Assembly: GCF_018687715.1 (NCBI RefSeq)
Contig: NC_056767.1
Location: 4,160,001 to 4,224,000 of the forward strand
Direction of reading: 5' to 3'
From: Carya illinoinensis
Taxonomy: Eukaryota; Streptophyta; Magnoliopsida; Fagales; Juglandaceae
DNA: 64,000 nt
The notes beneath the pieces were generated by a model. It did no database searches. It was not told the DNA's origin and saw nothing but the letters and a program-made list of their open reading frames with translations. Each line of letters opens with the position of its first letter. Within the stretch, counting starts at the first letter, position 1. This document shows positions 12,781 to 25,600 of the stretch, piece after piece. The position numbers were made by a program, and so were the translations under genes.

Positions 12781-13101
12781 GGAACAATTTCGTGGGGAGA
12801 ATTAGGTGAACTATAAAATAAAATATAAATGATTATGGTATGAGAGGGACATGTACGAAGTTTTCGATTGGTACATAGTTGAAGACTGGGAAATTTGAAG
12901 TCAATCCTGTTTGCAGGCTCCGGGGAAAAAGAGCAAGAGAGTAAATAAATCATAGCACCATCTTTTCAGGGTCAACGTCTCTCTATCGTGGGGCAGGAAT
13001 GTTTAACGTTTATCACTATAGATTGCGAAAGACTTGGACTATTTAAGGGTGTGATCATTATGAATCTGAACTTGATCCGCAAACAAGATGTGGAAGCCAC
13101 C

Positions 13102-13103
<2 letters not shown>

Positions 13104-13153
<50 letters not shown>
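13104..13153. repeat. (TA)n microsatellite
   Basis: About 25 TA units without interruption, in intergenic DNA. Confidence 0.95.
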
Positions 13154-13156
<3 letters not shown>

Positions 13157-14057
13157 AATGCTAGATTCTCAAACCAAGTTGAATTTTTTGTTATTATCAT
13201 CATTGGAACCTCGTGTCTGAAATAAAGTTTGACTAATCCTTCATTTAGGTGTACAGTGCAATACAGCTTTCGACAAGGAGTTATCGTAGGTGTATCTTGA
13301 ATAATTCTAGAGGAAATTTGAACCCTAGATGTACAAAGGGAGTGCATCATCAAGACCAAAGTTCTTACCGCTTGAGCCAACCTCTTGAAATTTCCAAAAG
13401 ATTATGATCTCTAGATTCTTTCATACCCTTGTTTAAGCCAAATTAGGACATACAAAGGAATAGTTCAAGAAAAACTCCCAAATTGTTTGCCTCATTATAG
13501 AATATCACCTAATGGAGGTGCTGAATTGCAATGACAAGTAGTTGAATTATTACAAAATGGGTTGATTGGATTAAAAGCCTCCATAATGAATTGAACTAAA
13601 ACACTTCTTACAATCTGAAAATATATATACAATCTATGAACTTACAACATTAATGTTACCATTAAACAAGAGTGACCGCTATATTAAATATACAGTATTA
13701 GAATTGTGCCTTCCTAAGTTATATTGCTCACTTTATCCCATTGATTATCAGTTTACTACTATATGGTACCACGTAACTCATTAAAAAATAAAAAATATAT
13801 TCAAAACAAAATAGTGTCCGAAAATACAAAAAGAGAAAAACTGAAACTTGAAGTTTCTTATATCTCTTTTATGTTTGTATTTTTAATTTTCTTTTTAATA
13901 AATCACGTGGTAACACATAAACGTCAATAGGGCAAAGCAAGTGGCATAACTAAAATGAGACAGTAGCATTTCTCTTAAAAAAAAATGCTACTTAAATATA
14001 ATGGGTCCATATATTTTGTTTATATCGATTCGAATGGTAAAAAGTGTTGTGGGTCAG

Positions 14058-14092
<35 letters not shown>

Positions 14093-15360
14093 AGAATTCT
14101 ACCAATCACAGAAATCTTAAAGAACTCTAAATTCACAATGCACAACTTTCATACATCATCCGGTATGTAGCTGTCACTGGTCTCCTTTATTATGGCCAAA
14201 CCTGGATCCAAACTTACGTGTTTGATATAAACCTTTTTTTTTCTGAGAAATTTACATAAACTGATACGGGGCAAAGCTCAATTGCAATAACACGAAACGT
14301 CTTTTACCTGTTGGCAGGCCTGAAAATATCAAAAATTAAGGAGTTTCTGTGGAATTAATTATATCGTCTCAATTAACAGTATTAACCGCTGCAAACTTGT
14401 AAATATATATATGAAATTTACTAGTTTAAATGGTGAACGATTGTGTCCAGACAATGGCATGCTCAACATCAAATGCAAAAATTCTCCCACTCTTCCCCTA
14501 TGATCAATTTCATGCAATAAAAGTTAAAACGATTGTTTAGAAACTCAAACCAAACAAGGAGGTGCTGGAACTCATAATCACAGTGAACAATCAGTGTGTA
14601 CGAATCAGAACCACTTTGTCTTGCACACTGTGAATGATTATATGTTCTCACTCAGCGACAAAAAAGAATCAGATTCACTTTAAGACATGTTTGGAGAAAT
14701 AAGTTTCTTACTTGAGAATATGAGAGGTAGATCACATCTGCTAGTATCTCACTAGTCATGGGAGACAGAATCTCTTTTATGGGGTATTAATACCCAACTG
14801 TAATCTGACAGTCCATGAATAGAAGTACAAGCCAAAAAACCAGATAAAACAAGGAAAGAAAGGCGAAAAAGAACTAATCACATTAAAGAACTAAACACAT
14901 GCATTAACTCATTTCATTTACTATTATAATTTTTTAAAATTTTCATACAAAATATAATAAATAATTTCAATATTTTCGAATTACAAAATAATAATAATAT
15001 TAAAAAATAATATTCTAACAATATTTTATTCAATTTTCATCCCACCACACTATCTAACATCACCTAAGATTCAGTATCCAGCGGAAGCAAAAGAATGCTA
15101 CAAAAGAATATCAAGTTGCTTGAATCTATTCATCCCTTATTTGGTAAATGAAAGTATGGAACTTAAGTTACAACATGTGTGTGTATCTTCAAGGTATAGC
15201 TAATATTATGCCTACAAACACTATAAAAGTATCCCAAATTAAGGGAGGGACAACTATCTTATCTTGTACAGAGGCCCTTCAACAAAAAACGATGAATGAC
15301 TTCTATCACACAATTGAGAGAATCAATTAAGTAAAAGAATCACAATCCCAGTCTTTTCCA

Positions 15361-16860
15361 CTACACAAAACGAGTGCCTCCGATTCCATGGTGCAAAATA
15401 TTATGAGCAATGGCATCCCTATCCTTCATGGTGCTTACCGGTCTCAAAGGAGCCTCGGGGACCATCTCATCGTCAACAAGCTCAAACCTCAGCTCCGGAT
15501 CCATTTCTTCATTCCTCAGCTCACAGATATTGTGCAACACACAGCAGGCACCAAGTACCACAGGTAAGTCTTGGAGTTTGACCTCGGTTCTCTTCTGCAA
15601 GCAACTCCACCTGCCTTTTAATCTCCCAAATGCTTCTTTTGCAACCCTTTGAATCTCCCCAATCTTCTCATTGAATGCATTCTGAGGCCAAGTCAGATTG
15701 GGATGCGTGTATGGCACCAGAACCCAATCCAGTAAAGGGTACCCAGAACCCCCAACAATCCACATGCCCTTCAAAAGTCCACCATTCGCTCTCTGGTAAA
15801 GAGCAGACTTCTCTAGCACCTGATCATCGGACATCGAACCAGGCCAACCAATACACACATCGGTGAATACCCCTCCTGGGTTCACTACACCTTGAACCGT
15901 GATCGAATACGAGGTTTTCTGGTTCCGCTCCGTGTGCCGCTTGTTGAAATAGGCCGCCACACTGATCTTGGGCGCAATAATCGGTATGTGAGTCGTATAC
16001 ATAGACCCGACCACATTGGGTATCCCCGAAATGGATTCGAATTCTTCTTTGATCTTCTTCAATGGGTTCTCGTCCGGCCACAGTAAGTACTTGGGCATTA
16101 GCACCGTCCGAATAGCGGAACAGACTTCAAGGACCAACTTGTGGCAAGTGGATATGCCAAGGCCGAAGCGTTTGGAGACGAGTCGAAGCGGGTCACCCGT
16201 GGCCAATCTCCATAAACAAACAGCGACCCTTTGGGCAACGGGAATCGCATTTCGAAGAGTAGTATCTTCTTTGGCAATAACCGAATTGAGTTCCTCGCAT
16301 ATCAGATCAAAAGTGGCCCTCCCCATTCTGAAAGCCTTTTTGAATTCTTCCTCGGGATAATCCGGGCTGTTACACTCATCCCACCACGCTTTCGATCTGT
16401 CCTTCACCCATAATCTCCGATGGTGTCCGGCGGCACCGCCAACACCACCACCGCTGTTGCTTCCACGCTTATCTATTTTACCAATCTTTTCGAGCCCATC
16501 AGAAGCCGCGGCCGAGGCCACAGTTCCGGCCATGAGCCGGGACTTGTTTCCCTTTGTCCGTTCTAGCTCGTCGGCTTGGACGTAATAATCTTGGACATTG
16601 GAGTAGTACTCCACCATGGCTTCCGTTTTATTCTTGTTATTTGACTCGAAGAACAACTTCTCTTCCTTCGAGGCCCTCTCGGACTCTTCATGGTCCTGCT
16701 TTTCTTGTTCTTCCAACAACAAGAAGGAAGTCAGAATACCCTTAAACCCTTTCTTCTTGTCGGCCTCCTTCTCGGCGTCACCATTCCCATCACCTTCGTA
16801 ATCTCTTCTCTGCCGCTTCTTGGTGTTGCCGTTGCTGTTATCCTTATCAGAATCATTCAT
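15361..16860 (-). CDS. Domesticated PIF/Harbinger transposase, ALP1/HARBI1-like protein
   Basis: Single uninterrupted exon, 499 residues, starting at the first Met after a CT-rich leader. Residues 1-150 are charged and low-complexity, with a basic nuclear-localisation-like KKRQRR at 14-19. From about 150 (RRLWVKDRS, WWDECNSPD) to 490 it matches the DDE_Tnp_4 family, including AIPVAQRVAVCLWRLATGD, IPNVVGSMYTTH and HTERNQKTSYSI. In active Harbinger nucleases the first acid sits in a D(G/C)TH motif; here it is Y288 (MYTTH). The second acid is present (D345 in SMSDDQVL). The third position is K408 (VAKEAFGRLKGRW). Two of three catalytic residues are therefore lost while the rest is preserved, as in host genes derived from Harbinger transposases; relatives act in chromatin complexes with Polycomb or demethylation factors. 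Nuclear, non-nuclease function is inferred. I recall it as closest to an Arabidopsis paralogue group distinct from ALP1 itself. Confidence 0.9.
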   Translation of the reverse strand: MNDSDKDNSNGNTKKRQRRDYEGDGNGDAEKEADKKKGFKGILTSFLLLEEQEKQDHEESERASKEEKLFFESNNKNKTEAMVEYYSNVQDYYVQADELERTKGNKSRLMAGTVASAAASDGLEKIGKIDKRGSNSGGGVGGAAGHHRRLWVKDRSKAWWDECNSPDYPEEEFKKAFRMGRATFDLICEELNSVIAKEDTTLRNAIPVAQRVAVCLWRLATGDPLRLVSKRFGLGISTCHKLVLEVCSAIRTVLMPKYLLWPDENPLKKIKEEFESISGIPNVVGSMYTTHIPIIAPKISVAAYFNKRHTERNQKTSYSITVQGVVNPGGVFTDVCIGWPGSMSDDQVLEKSALYQRANGGLLKGMWIVGGSGYPLLDWVLVPYTHPNLTWPQNAFNEKIGEIQRVAKEAFGRLKGRWSCLQKRTEVKLQDLPVVLGACCVLHNICELRNEEMDPELRFELVDDEMVPEAPLRPVSTMKDRDAIAHNILHHGIGGTRFV

Positions 16861-17077
16861 TTGGTAAAACCAGCTCTGGAGGAAGCTGTAGAAATTGGAT
16901 AAGTCTTCTGCGTCCAGGACAGAAAGGAAGTTTCATATAGACAAAAGAGACGAGCCTGTAGATAGAGAGAGAGAGAGAGAGGAAACGAGGGCCTTGTCCT
17001 CTCTCTGCCTTTGAAACGTTTGATTGTAGGTGTGAACGAAACCTTTGACCTTCGAGAAATGGAGGCAGACGCAAGGA

Positions 17078-17085
17078 TTTATATA
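17078..17085 (-). promoter_or_regulatory. Candidate TATA box of the ALP1-like gene
   Basis: TATATAAA on the minus strand, about 220 bases upstream of the ATG. It would place transcription start near 17045-17055, giving a leader of about 190 bases that contains a CT tract (16966-16982 read as GA on the plus strand), common in plant 5' leaders. Confidence 0.55.
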
Positions 17086-19020
17086 ATGTAAAAGTAATGG
17101 CGTATTCTATGTTGGGGCAGCAATCCATTATCGTCAATGGAGACTCAATCGCTACACGTTACTTGTAAGACCAAACATAATTACCCCGACAAATTTTTCT
17201 TCTTTTTTTTTTCTTTTTTGGATTAACTTTCTTTCATTGCGAGAAATGGTATTTGTAATGGAGTGTACAACAATTTATTTAAAAAAATAATAAATAAACA
17301 TAATATTTAAATAAATTTTTTTAATAATAGACTACACTATTTTTTTAAAAAATTGTGTGATGTTTATACTAGGCTTGTGCAAGAAACCGTTCGAACCAAC
17401 CTACTTGCGAAACCTAACTTGCCCCGCATCAAAAAAGTTGGTTTGAATTAATTATCGGGTTCGCCCATAAAACCCGCTTTGTATTAGGCAACCCGCATAT
17501 AGTTTCCAATGTGTTCTTACGGGTTGCATCCTTGAAGTAAAAATTCTAGAAAATGTCATCGAAAATATATATAGTTTAAAAAAAAAGGTAGGTTGATCCG
17601 AATCAAGTCGGTTTGGTTCATGCAATCATGTGTGATGAGTCAGTCCAAGTCAAGACCAGACACAAAACCGTTTTGGTCGGGTTGCAAGTCTAATTTATGC
17701 ATTTTACGATTATATTTAATATTAAAATAAATCATAATGGCTCGGCAAAAATTAAAATATAATTAAATATATAAATTGATTGAGATAAATTTATTTTTTA
17801 ATTATTGGATTGACGCGTATGGTTCAATATTAAATATTCAAATAAGATTCATACAGCCTAGAAATCATATACAGATAGATAATATTAATATTATATGTAT
17901 AAAAAAAAGATAATATTAATATTATAGAGTCTACATAATATGAAATGATCTCTATTTTATTTAATTGGGAATTTTATTTTTATGTTGGTACAAGAAATGG
18001 AGTGAAATCTATTAATTGTTTGTGCTTTAAATAATTCAAATCTGAAAAAAGAAAAAGGCAAAAAACTAAAGTGACGGAGAAATTAATGGAAAGTGTGATG
18101 ATGACTGGCAATCTAATTCTACAACTACCAGATCTTTACAACTTACATATACAGGCGGCAGAGGGACCGCGTAGACGTGTAAACGCGGTTTCGGAGACCC
18201 GCGTGGATTAGCGTAATCGGTGCCACGGTTGGTCTTGGATGGTGACTTGAGATTACGTCCCTCTTTTTTAAGGTTGAGTAATGTTAAGTCTGAAGTTTGT
18301 AAATGTAGTATAATTATTTTAAAAAATAAAATTTTTTATTTAAAAATTAATTTTTTTTACTTAAATTTTATATTTATTTATCTTTTTAAAATAATTATAC
18401 GGTATTTATAATTATTATTATTTTTTAGAATAATCCTATACTCATTGGAAAAATATCGAAAACTTTTACCTATGTTTTTTTATTAAAAATATTAAAAAAA
18501 AGTCACAAATTCATAAAAAATCACTTCATTATTTATTAAAAAAAAAAACATTCAATAAATTTTATGGATGACTTTTATCCGTGAAAATATCATTTTCTCT
18601 CTCTCTCTCTCTCTTTTATTTTTATTTTTTAACCCTCAAACAGAACATTACTATTTTGTACGGATAATATATATATTAAATATTTACATTTTTCTTATAG
18701 TCAATATTTATTATATATTGAGAAATCTTTAGCAATAAAAAATTTTTACAAAAATAAATTTATAAACTAACGTTGTTTAATATGGTATGTTAGATTGTAA
18801 AATTACTTTTATTATAAAATAAATACAACATATCATATCAAGTCACTTGAGTTTATAAATTTATAAAATATCTTTATGAATATAACATTTCTTTTTGTAT
18901 TCTTTTACACTTGGCGATTATATCGCTGACTTCATTATTTGTAGCAATTAAATTCACGACCTCTACCTTTTTTTATTTTTTATTTTTGAAGACCGAACTT
19001 TTCGGTGAAGGATATAAGTT

Positions 19021-19191
19021 AGAGTTTTGCTATATATAAGCACAGTCGCGCACTAATCTGTGTACCAATATTGATTTATTTATACTTAAAATTTAAATTA
19101 ACATTATTTTTAATAAAATTTACTTTTTAACCAATCACATCACATTAATGTACAGATTAGTGCACAATTATGTTTACAACTATATTTTTCC
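19021..19191. repeat. MITE family A, copy 3
   Basis: Starts agagttttgctatatataag, runs through gcgcactaatctgtg, and ends with the inverse cagattagtgcac followed by tgtttacaactata. The arrangement matches the copy at 4523-4693 closely. The inner inverted repeat is gcactaatctg. It has no coding capacity. Confidence 0.65.
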
Positions 19192-19990
19192 TATAAGTTA
19201 TAACTCACCATCTCCTTTATTATTACAAAGGGGACATATATACCATTTGAATTACAAATCAATTTGTGTGTATATATGGATTTTTGTGGGTCTAGCTCTT
19301 AATGTTTTTAGACCTTCTTCTAAAACTTTTGCAATAATGGTAAGAAATGCTTTTTTTTTTTAATATTTTATCATATAAATTGATGAAATATAATTTCAGT
19401 GACTATAGATTAGCCTCACCATAAACCACATAAAATATGAAAAAATAAGTTGGTGAAATTGAGATAATCAAATTCTAAATAAATAGTACTTACTTGGTAT
19501 TGCAATAGGAAATAGAGTTCTTCATAATAGTTCTTTTAGTTATAGAATTTTATTATGAAACTCTACGATTAAAAAGTTGTTTACTGTTTAATAAACATGT
19601 ATCTAAAATATTTTTAAAATTAATTATAATAATTTTGTAAAAATATACAGTTATTTGCAAGTCTGTTAAGAGTAGTACTTTTTATACTTCCAAACACAAA
19701 TCCAAACACGTACTAACCAAACATATTATTGATGTGAAAGCGTGCCGCATCAAAGCTAATATATATATATAAAATATATATATTTCTGAATTTTTTATTA
19801 TTAATATAACCATACAATAAACAAGTTTATATTTATATATTGATAACATGTAGTAAAATTAAATAAGACAAGAAACTATAGTCTATGGTTTTTAAAATCG
19901 ACCACAACCGTTTTCAGAAAGCTGACCACCGTTGGTGTCACATGCAAGATTGGACCCACTCGATGGTGGGCCAAAACTGTCGCTTAAGGT

Positions 19991-20194
19991 AACATCTCGT
20001 TTGTTTTATAAATGAAATAAGATAACTTGAAATTAAAATTAAAAAAAAAATATTATTATAATATATTATTTTTATATTATTTTTATATTGAAATTTGAAA
20101 ATTTTAAATTATTTATTTTATTTTATGTAAAAATTTTAAAAAATTATAATAATGAAATGACATGAAAAATTTTATAAAAATAAATGAGATCGTT
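19991..20194. repeat. MITE-like element with inverted ends, plus related copy at 20220-20385
   Basis: The left end aacatctcgtttgttttata and the right end, read on the opposite strand (aacgatctcatttatttt), are imperfect inverted repeats around an AT-rich core. A diverged relative lies immediately downstream. Such short AT-rich inverted-repeat elements are typical non-autonomous DNA transposons. Confidence 0.5.
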
Positions 20195-21280
20195 AATATC
20201 AACTAAGTTGGTATCTATTAAGGTCTCATTCAATTTCATAAAAATTTTTATTTTATCTAATCTAATTATTATATTTTTTTAAATTTTTATATAAAATAAA
20301 TAATTAAAATTTTTCAAATTTTAATATTAAAATAATATTTTATTTAATTTTTAATTTTAATCTTAATTCATATCATCTAATTTTTAAAAACCGCCACATT
20401 AATGCTTCTAGTAGTAGTTGTGAGGTCGATCAGTATCCGTCCATCATGATGCTGATATATGGATTTGGACATCTTTAGAATTTGTCCTAGATTTTGGGAG
20501 TACGAGAATGAGACAGTGCGTTCTGCAATATTTAGCAGTGATGGAGCTTGCTATCTATCACTATTTATTTATTATTTATAAGGTATTAAAAAAATTTTAT
20601 TTAATTATTTTTTTAATTATTTTTTTAACATCTTTAATTATTAAAAAGAAATTTAAAAATATATAATTTTACTAATAGTCACTTTCTTAACTATTAAATA
20701 AAATTAAAAAAATATAAATATAAAATAAATAGTAAACAAGTAATAAAATAATAGTAATCTTATCATTTTTCGTATTTAAAGTGGTAGGAATGAATTTCTT
20801 TGATAATATTAAATGGTACAAATAAATATCAACTGTATTTATTTCTTTCCCATCATTAAGTCCTAAAATTCGGACACTAACGTCTAAATCCCTAATAGTG
20901 AAATACTAACAAAACGGTGAAGGCTAGACTTTCGTAGTCATGCATCTAGCATTTTCTCTTTGATTTAAAAGAAGTTGCAAGTTTGACTATTTTAGATGAG
21001 GGAATTGATGGGTAATTGGTCTCATATTCAAATCTTTTTATTTATCATTTTCTAATTTCCACAACCAACTTAGAATAAAGATTCCACAAAGAATATTATT
21101 GCAAAGATTTTTTAAGTTTTCCTGACCTTACTTTCCTTTTCCTGTTGACTACTTGAAGTACTTCACCATCATGTGTTGGTTTCAAATGGCCGGCCGACTA
21201 AGATTATTTCTAAAGAAACATTAATATGCATGGTGTGTGTATACACACACATACATATAAATATATATATATATATATAT

Positions 21281-21309
21281 CACTACAAGAAATTCGTCCT
21301 TTTGCAGCG
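21281..21309 (+). repeat. CACTA left terminal inverted repeat
   Basis: Begins CACTACAAGAAATTCG and ends TTTTGCAGCG. It matches the inverse of 37628-37656 at 25 of 29 positions; the differences fall at positions 12, 13, 15 and 17. Confidence 0.9.
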
Positions 21310-22075
21310 CATAAAATCGCTGCAAATACATACAAAAAACGCTGATATTAATCAATTGCAGCGTTATTACCCTCCTTGCATCTTCGACAGTATAAATGTG
21401 ATATTTTTGATCAATTCCAACGTTGTTGAAAATACGCTGCAAAAGGATTCATTTGCAGCGTTCTTACACCGCTGCAAATCATATAATTTTCCGCTGCAAA
21501 CGACCACTCCATCTGAATGGGTTGGCGCTGCAATAGATCAATAGCAGCGAAATTTATCCTTGCTATATCAATAAAGTTCGCTGCAATAGACATCCAACAA
21601 CAGCAACGCTACAGCTTGTTCGTTGCTTTTGTAGCTTTTTGCAACACTTAAAATCGCTGCAATTAATATACACGCGCTGCAATTGATCTACGTTAAAAGC
21701 AACATATCATTTTAGCGCTGCTTTTGTTACTCATTGCAGCATCACTTAATCGCTGCAATAAACAAAAAAACGCTGGAATTGATATGGCAAAGCAACAATT
21801 AGTTTCGTTGCTTTTATTTATTTACAACGTAATTAAATCGCTGCAAATAGAGAAAAAGCGCTGCAATAGAGTAGACCAACAGCAACATATTTATATTCGT
21901 TGCTTTGGCCTGTAGTTGCAACGCTCTGTTATCGTTGCGTTTGAGTTTTTGCAACGTTAAGGAACGCTGCAAAAGACTAATTGCAGCGTTTTGGTAAATT
22001 ATTTATAATACCCAGGATTTAATGGTTTTTTAATTGCAACGATCAAAAAACGCTGCAAAAGATGGCTTTACAGTT
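21300..22075. repeat. CACTA left subterminal repeat array
   Basis: I count 18 occurrences of GCTGCAA or TTGCAGC, in both orientations and mostly within a CGCTGCAA context. They are spaced roughly 20-80 bases apart, with further variants such as TTGCAACG. In En/Spm such motifs bind the TNPA protein and bring the ends together; that role here is inferred from the family. Confidence 0.85.
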
Positions 22076-22565
22076 TTTTTTTCCCCTCCGCTTCGGCTTA
22101 TAACTAGGTCAATTAACTTAGTTAAATGTCCAATTTTGTAACTAACTGTAAATAATAAATTATTTTAAATCCAAATAATATTATTAATTGTTAGTTATTT
22201 ATATGTCCAAATAATAAATTATTTGTGTTTTAATACCTTAAATCCAATTTAAGGTATTTTCAAGCTTTTTTTCACCTATATGAAACGACACCTAGCTTAA
22301 ACCCAATATTAAGTACTTATAAATTAGCAAACATAATAAAAAATCCATAAACACATATTATATAGTCAGCAATGAATATCTTGGATAAAAGTCTTGTGAT
22401 ATAACATCAAACACAGAGGGAATCTATTCCTCTTTGGGAATTCACAAAATATAGTTATGGGCTATACAATGGGGTGGACCAAATGGAACCAAGATCACAG
22501 CCACTTTTCTATCCACTAAATATATAGTGCTTCCAGTCTTGCTCTTTTATATTTAAAAATGTTAT

Positions 22566-22682
22566 TTACACCAAGTGCACCTGGGCATTGTAGGCAGGAT
22601 ATATCAACTTCTCTTCTGCATCATGCAGGGGAAATTGATCTGTTGCATTATTTATAACGTCTTTCTCTCCAATCCAACCTAC
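22566..22682 (-). pseudogene. Possible captured host terminal exon, family unknown
   Basis: The minus strand shows a clean acceptor (ttatcacag) followed by 39 codons ending in a stop: it begins VGWIGEKDV, continues NNATDQFPLHDAEEK and ends YPAYNAQVHLV. Composition and the exact acceptor look like the last exon of an ordinary plant gene, not a transposase. A possible upstream exon ends at a donor (cagatgg followed by gtaggt) near 23787. I do not recognise the parent gene. Capture of host exons by CACTA elements is known, but it could instead be a small gene specific to the element. Confidence 0.45.
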
Positions 22683-25600
22683 CTGTGATAAAAAAAAATG
22701 ACTAGTCAGGTGATTGCAAATACTTAGTAGTAGCGATTTATTATTATCAATCGCTAAAAGAACTCCCAAAAATTCACAGTCTTTGGTAAGAACTACCCAA
22801 GTATTTGCTATTATCAAGAACTCAACAATATCCCTACTGTAGCAGTTTTCTATGATATTAAGTACACGTGGTAAGTGTGCAGTGGAGAATCACAGATCAC
22901 TCTCTACTTCACTATCCGCTATTTCTGCATCCTTAGGATACATCTAGAGCAGGACAATCATCAAAACCAATCAACCAAGATTACACTTATATCACATCCT
23001 AAAGTTGAATCAAATCCAACGTATTCACCCAAGCATCATAAAAACAACCCCCAGTTTACACAACACAACACTACATTATACTAGATGTTGAGCTATCTCA
23101 TTATGCACCCAAAGTTACATTGCAAACCACAGTTATAGTTCATATACAGCCTTGATAATTTCGAGTTCGGAATCTTATGATTCTAAGTGTAATATAAATT
23201 AGCATATTAATAAATATGCTGGCAAACAGGGACCAAATCATCCAAGATAACACATTCTTATCATGCATATAAGTGTACTTGAGAAGAATATGTTACATTG
23301 CTGGCTGGTCTACTTTCATTAAACTTTATGATAATGAAATACTTGAAAAATCTCCTAAACAGTTTTATCCAAGTACACTTATATTTCTATAGTCATCCAT
23401 TTTTACCTGTCAGTGCTCAACTTCCTCATTTCCCGTATATTTCAAGACCAACTGCTCTGGTTGATAAGTTAATAAACACTCTAAATATATATTTCACAGA
23501 TAATCAGAAGAAGTCTCACTCTCACTGTGCAAACATAATTAGAAACAATGTTCAAGACAGTAATACATCAGGACAATTTTGCAAAACTGTAACAAAAGGA
23601 TGCTAAGAAAACTTTGAGATATGGAAAAAATTTGGAAGCACTTGTTTCTGCTTGTTTTCAGTCCATAGTTGTTTAAGGTACATTGAGATATGAAACCTCC
23701 AATGGCAATCAAACCAGTAACTCCAGAATCCAGCTGTTAAACCCATTCCCAGAGGCGATGGATATAGAAATTCATGGTTTGTTACCTACCCATCTGTCCA
23801 GTATTGAAATAAAGTTGTGGCCTATACAACTTTGAATCAGCCTCCATTTATTTATGGTTGAGTTAATAAAACCTGGATAATTTGATATCACATGGGCTAT
23901 AACTAATCATTTCAATATACCGGTTTTACCATATGTAACAGAGTTTTTTTTTTTATCTAACGTGGATTCCAATTGCAAGCATATATTCCAGCAAGCGTTA
24001 AGCATATTCACCTAATGCTAGGATTTGCTATATTCAATGAAAACACGCATTAAAAAAAAATAAAACAGATCCAACCCTTTTTTAATGTGTAATGTTCATG
24101 GCTCTAAAGTTTAGTTCCTGGTACATCAGAAGCCATATTTGCAGATATGGCTTTTCTTGAGGGACCATTTGGCCATTTGTTCTCGGGAGTACTAATACCT
24201 ATCCTGGTTTTGCATTAAAAACAGGGGGAACTTGATACATTGCAAATGGAGTGGATCAGGAGAACAGTTTGCTCTGTCATGTTCAAAGTTACTCATGACA
24301 ACTCATCTCATACATTGGATAACATGCTTGTCAAAATATAGGGTACCCACTTCATATTTACCCCATTTCAGAATCTGAAAGTGTTGTAGGGAGCTTTGCC
24401 CGTGGACAAGCAAACCTAATTATAGACATTCTTTAGTGGTCCTAAACCTGAATTCTTTTTAGTAGCATAAAACACCTCAACATGAAGATCCAAGTTTATG
24501 CCATCACAGAGAAAAATGACACACTACTGGTTGGAAGATTCAATACGTATTCCACATGTTGTGCAAAACCATACCTGGAATTATAAATGCTAGGAAAACA
24601 CCACAAAGTGAAGGCATCCATTGAATCCTCATATCTGAAGAAAAAAAAAAATAGGGAGGTGTTGACAGTATGGGAACATATGAATGGTAAACCTCTCTCC
24701 AAGTTGGAAAACCTGAATTAGAAAAGGGAAGAGACCGTATTTCACTACTTTGGTCTAATAAGTAGCAACAGCAAATGATGGAAAAATTCACACTGGGAAC
24801 AAGGTTTGTAAAAAATCAGTGATTAATTTGTAGCACTATGGTGGTGCATAAGTGGTAAGTGAGTAGAAAACTACTACCCCAATAAAAAGCTATTGAAACT
24901 TTTCTTTACCTGTCTCTCTTTTCTGTTACATTAACAGATTCTCTCCATATTGGCTTACACACAATGTAACCATAACCTTAAACTATTGTTTTTGTCTACA
25001 TTTACTGATTCTTATAGCTGTCACTTCACAAATGACAGTACCCAAAGATAGGTATTGAACACTCTCCAGAATGCATTAACAAAAAACATTTTTCCAAGCA
25101 ATGAATTTATTTGCAACTCTATAAGTAAACCTAATATCATCTCTTAGGATACACTAGACCTACACAGGGCCTCACCTAAACTCTAAGGCAAGACTGCATT
25201 GATTCTGAAAATTTCTATGCAGTAATTTCCATAGAACTCCATAAAGCTTGGTATTGTGTTCAGCCATTAATTTCCTGTCCCCTAAAAGTGCTATAACAAC
25301 AGTACAGATTCTACTTCAAAATTTTACTGAAGTATTCTTCAGTAATATATACATGTTTACACAAATCTATATTAATGGTTTTGCTTCCACCCAAATATAG
25401 ATTCCACCAAATCTATGGTCCATGTCTGCTGGTCAACTTTCACATACCAGCAATAGTACTGTATTAAAGGGAAGAGGAAGACATAACCTCATTGTGGCAA
25501 GTAACCAAAAAAAGTAGGCTTTTCTAGCATTCAAATAAGTGGAGATGAATCCATACCTGAATACATATTTCATATGTCCCCAGTCACTCCAATACATCTC

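Larger units (their letters stand above)
10413..15360. other. Intergenic between the two host genes
   Basis: No intact gene was seen. Identified contents are a short tandem repeat (10989-11099), a LINE tail with target duplication (11643-11796), a LINE RNase H fragment (12268-12780), and TA microsatellites at 13104-13153 and about 14061-14090. The remainder is AT-rich with nothing I can assign. Confidence 0.55.
17138..21280. other. Intergenic AT-rich stretch with MITEs
   Basis: No coding gene was recognised. It contains a MITE family A copy (19021-19191), a second kind of MITE-like inverted repeat (19991-20194) with a related sequence beside it (20220-20385), a CT microsatellite near 18595-18614, and the TA tract into which the CACTA element inserted. 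Confidence 0.55.

Noticed and set aside
15675..16902. Several plus-strand ORFs opposite the ALP1-like gene.
   Set aside because: They are antisense shadows of a conserved 499-codon frame and show no domain of their own.
21300..22075. The regularly spaced repeat array looked at first like a CRISPR-type array.
   Set aside because: Units are short, occur in both orientations with irregular spacing, and sit next to CACTA termini. They are transposon subterminal motifs in a plant genome.
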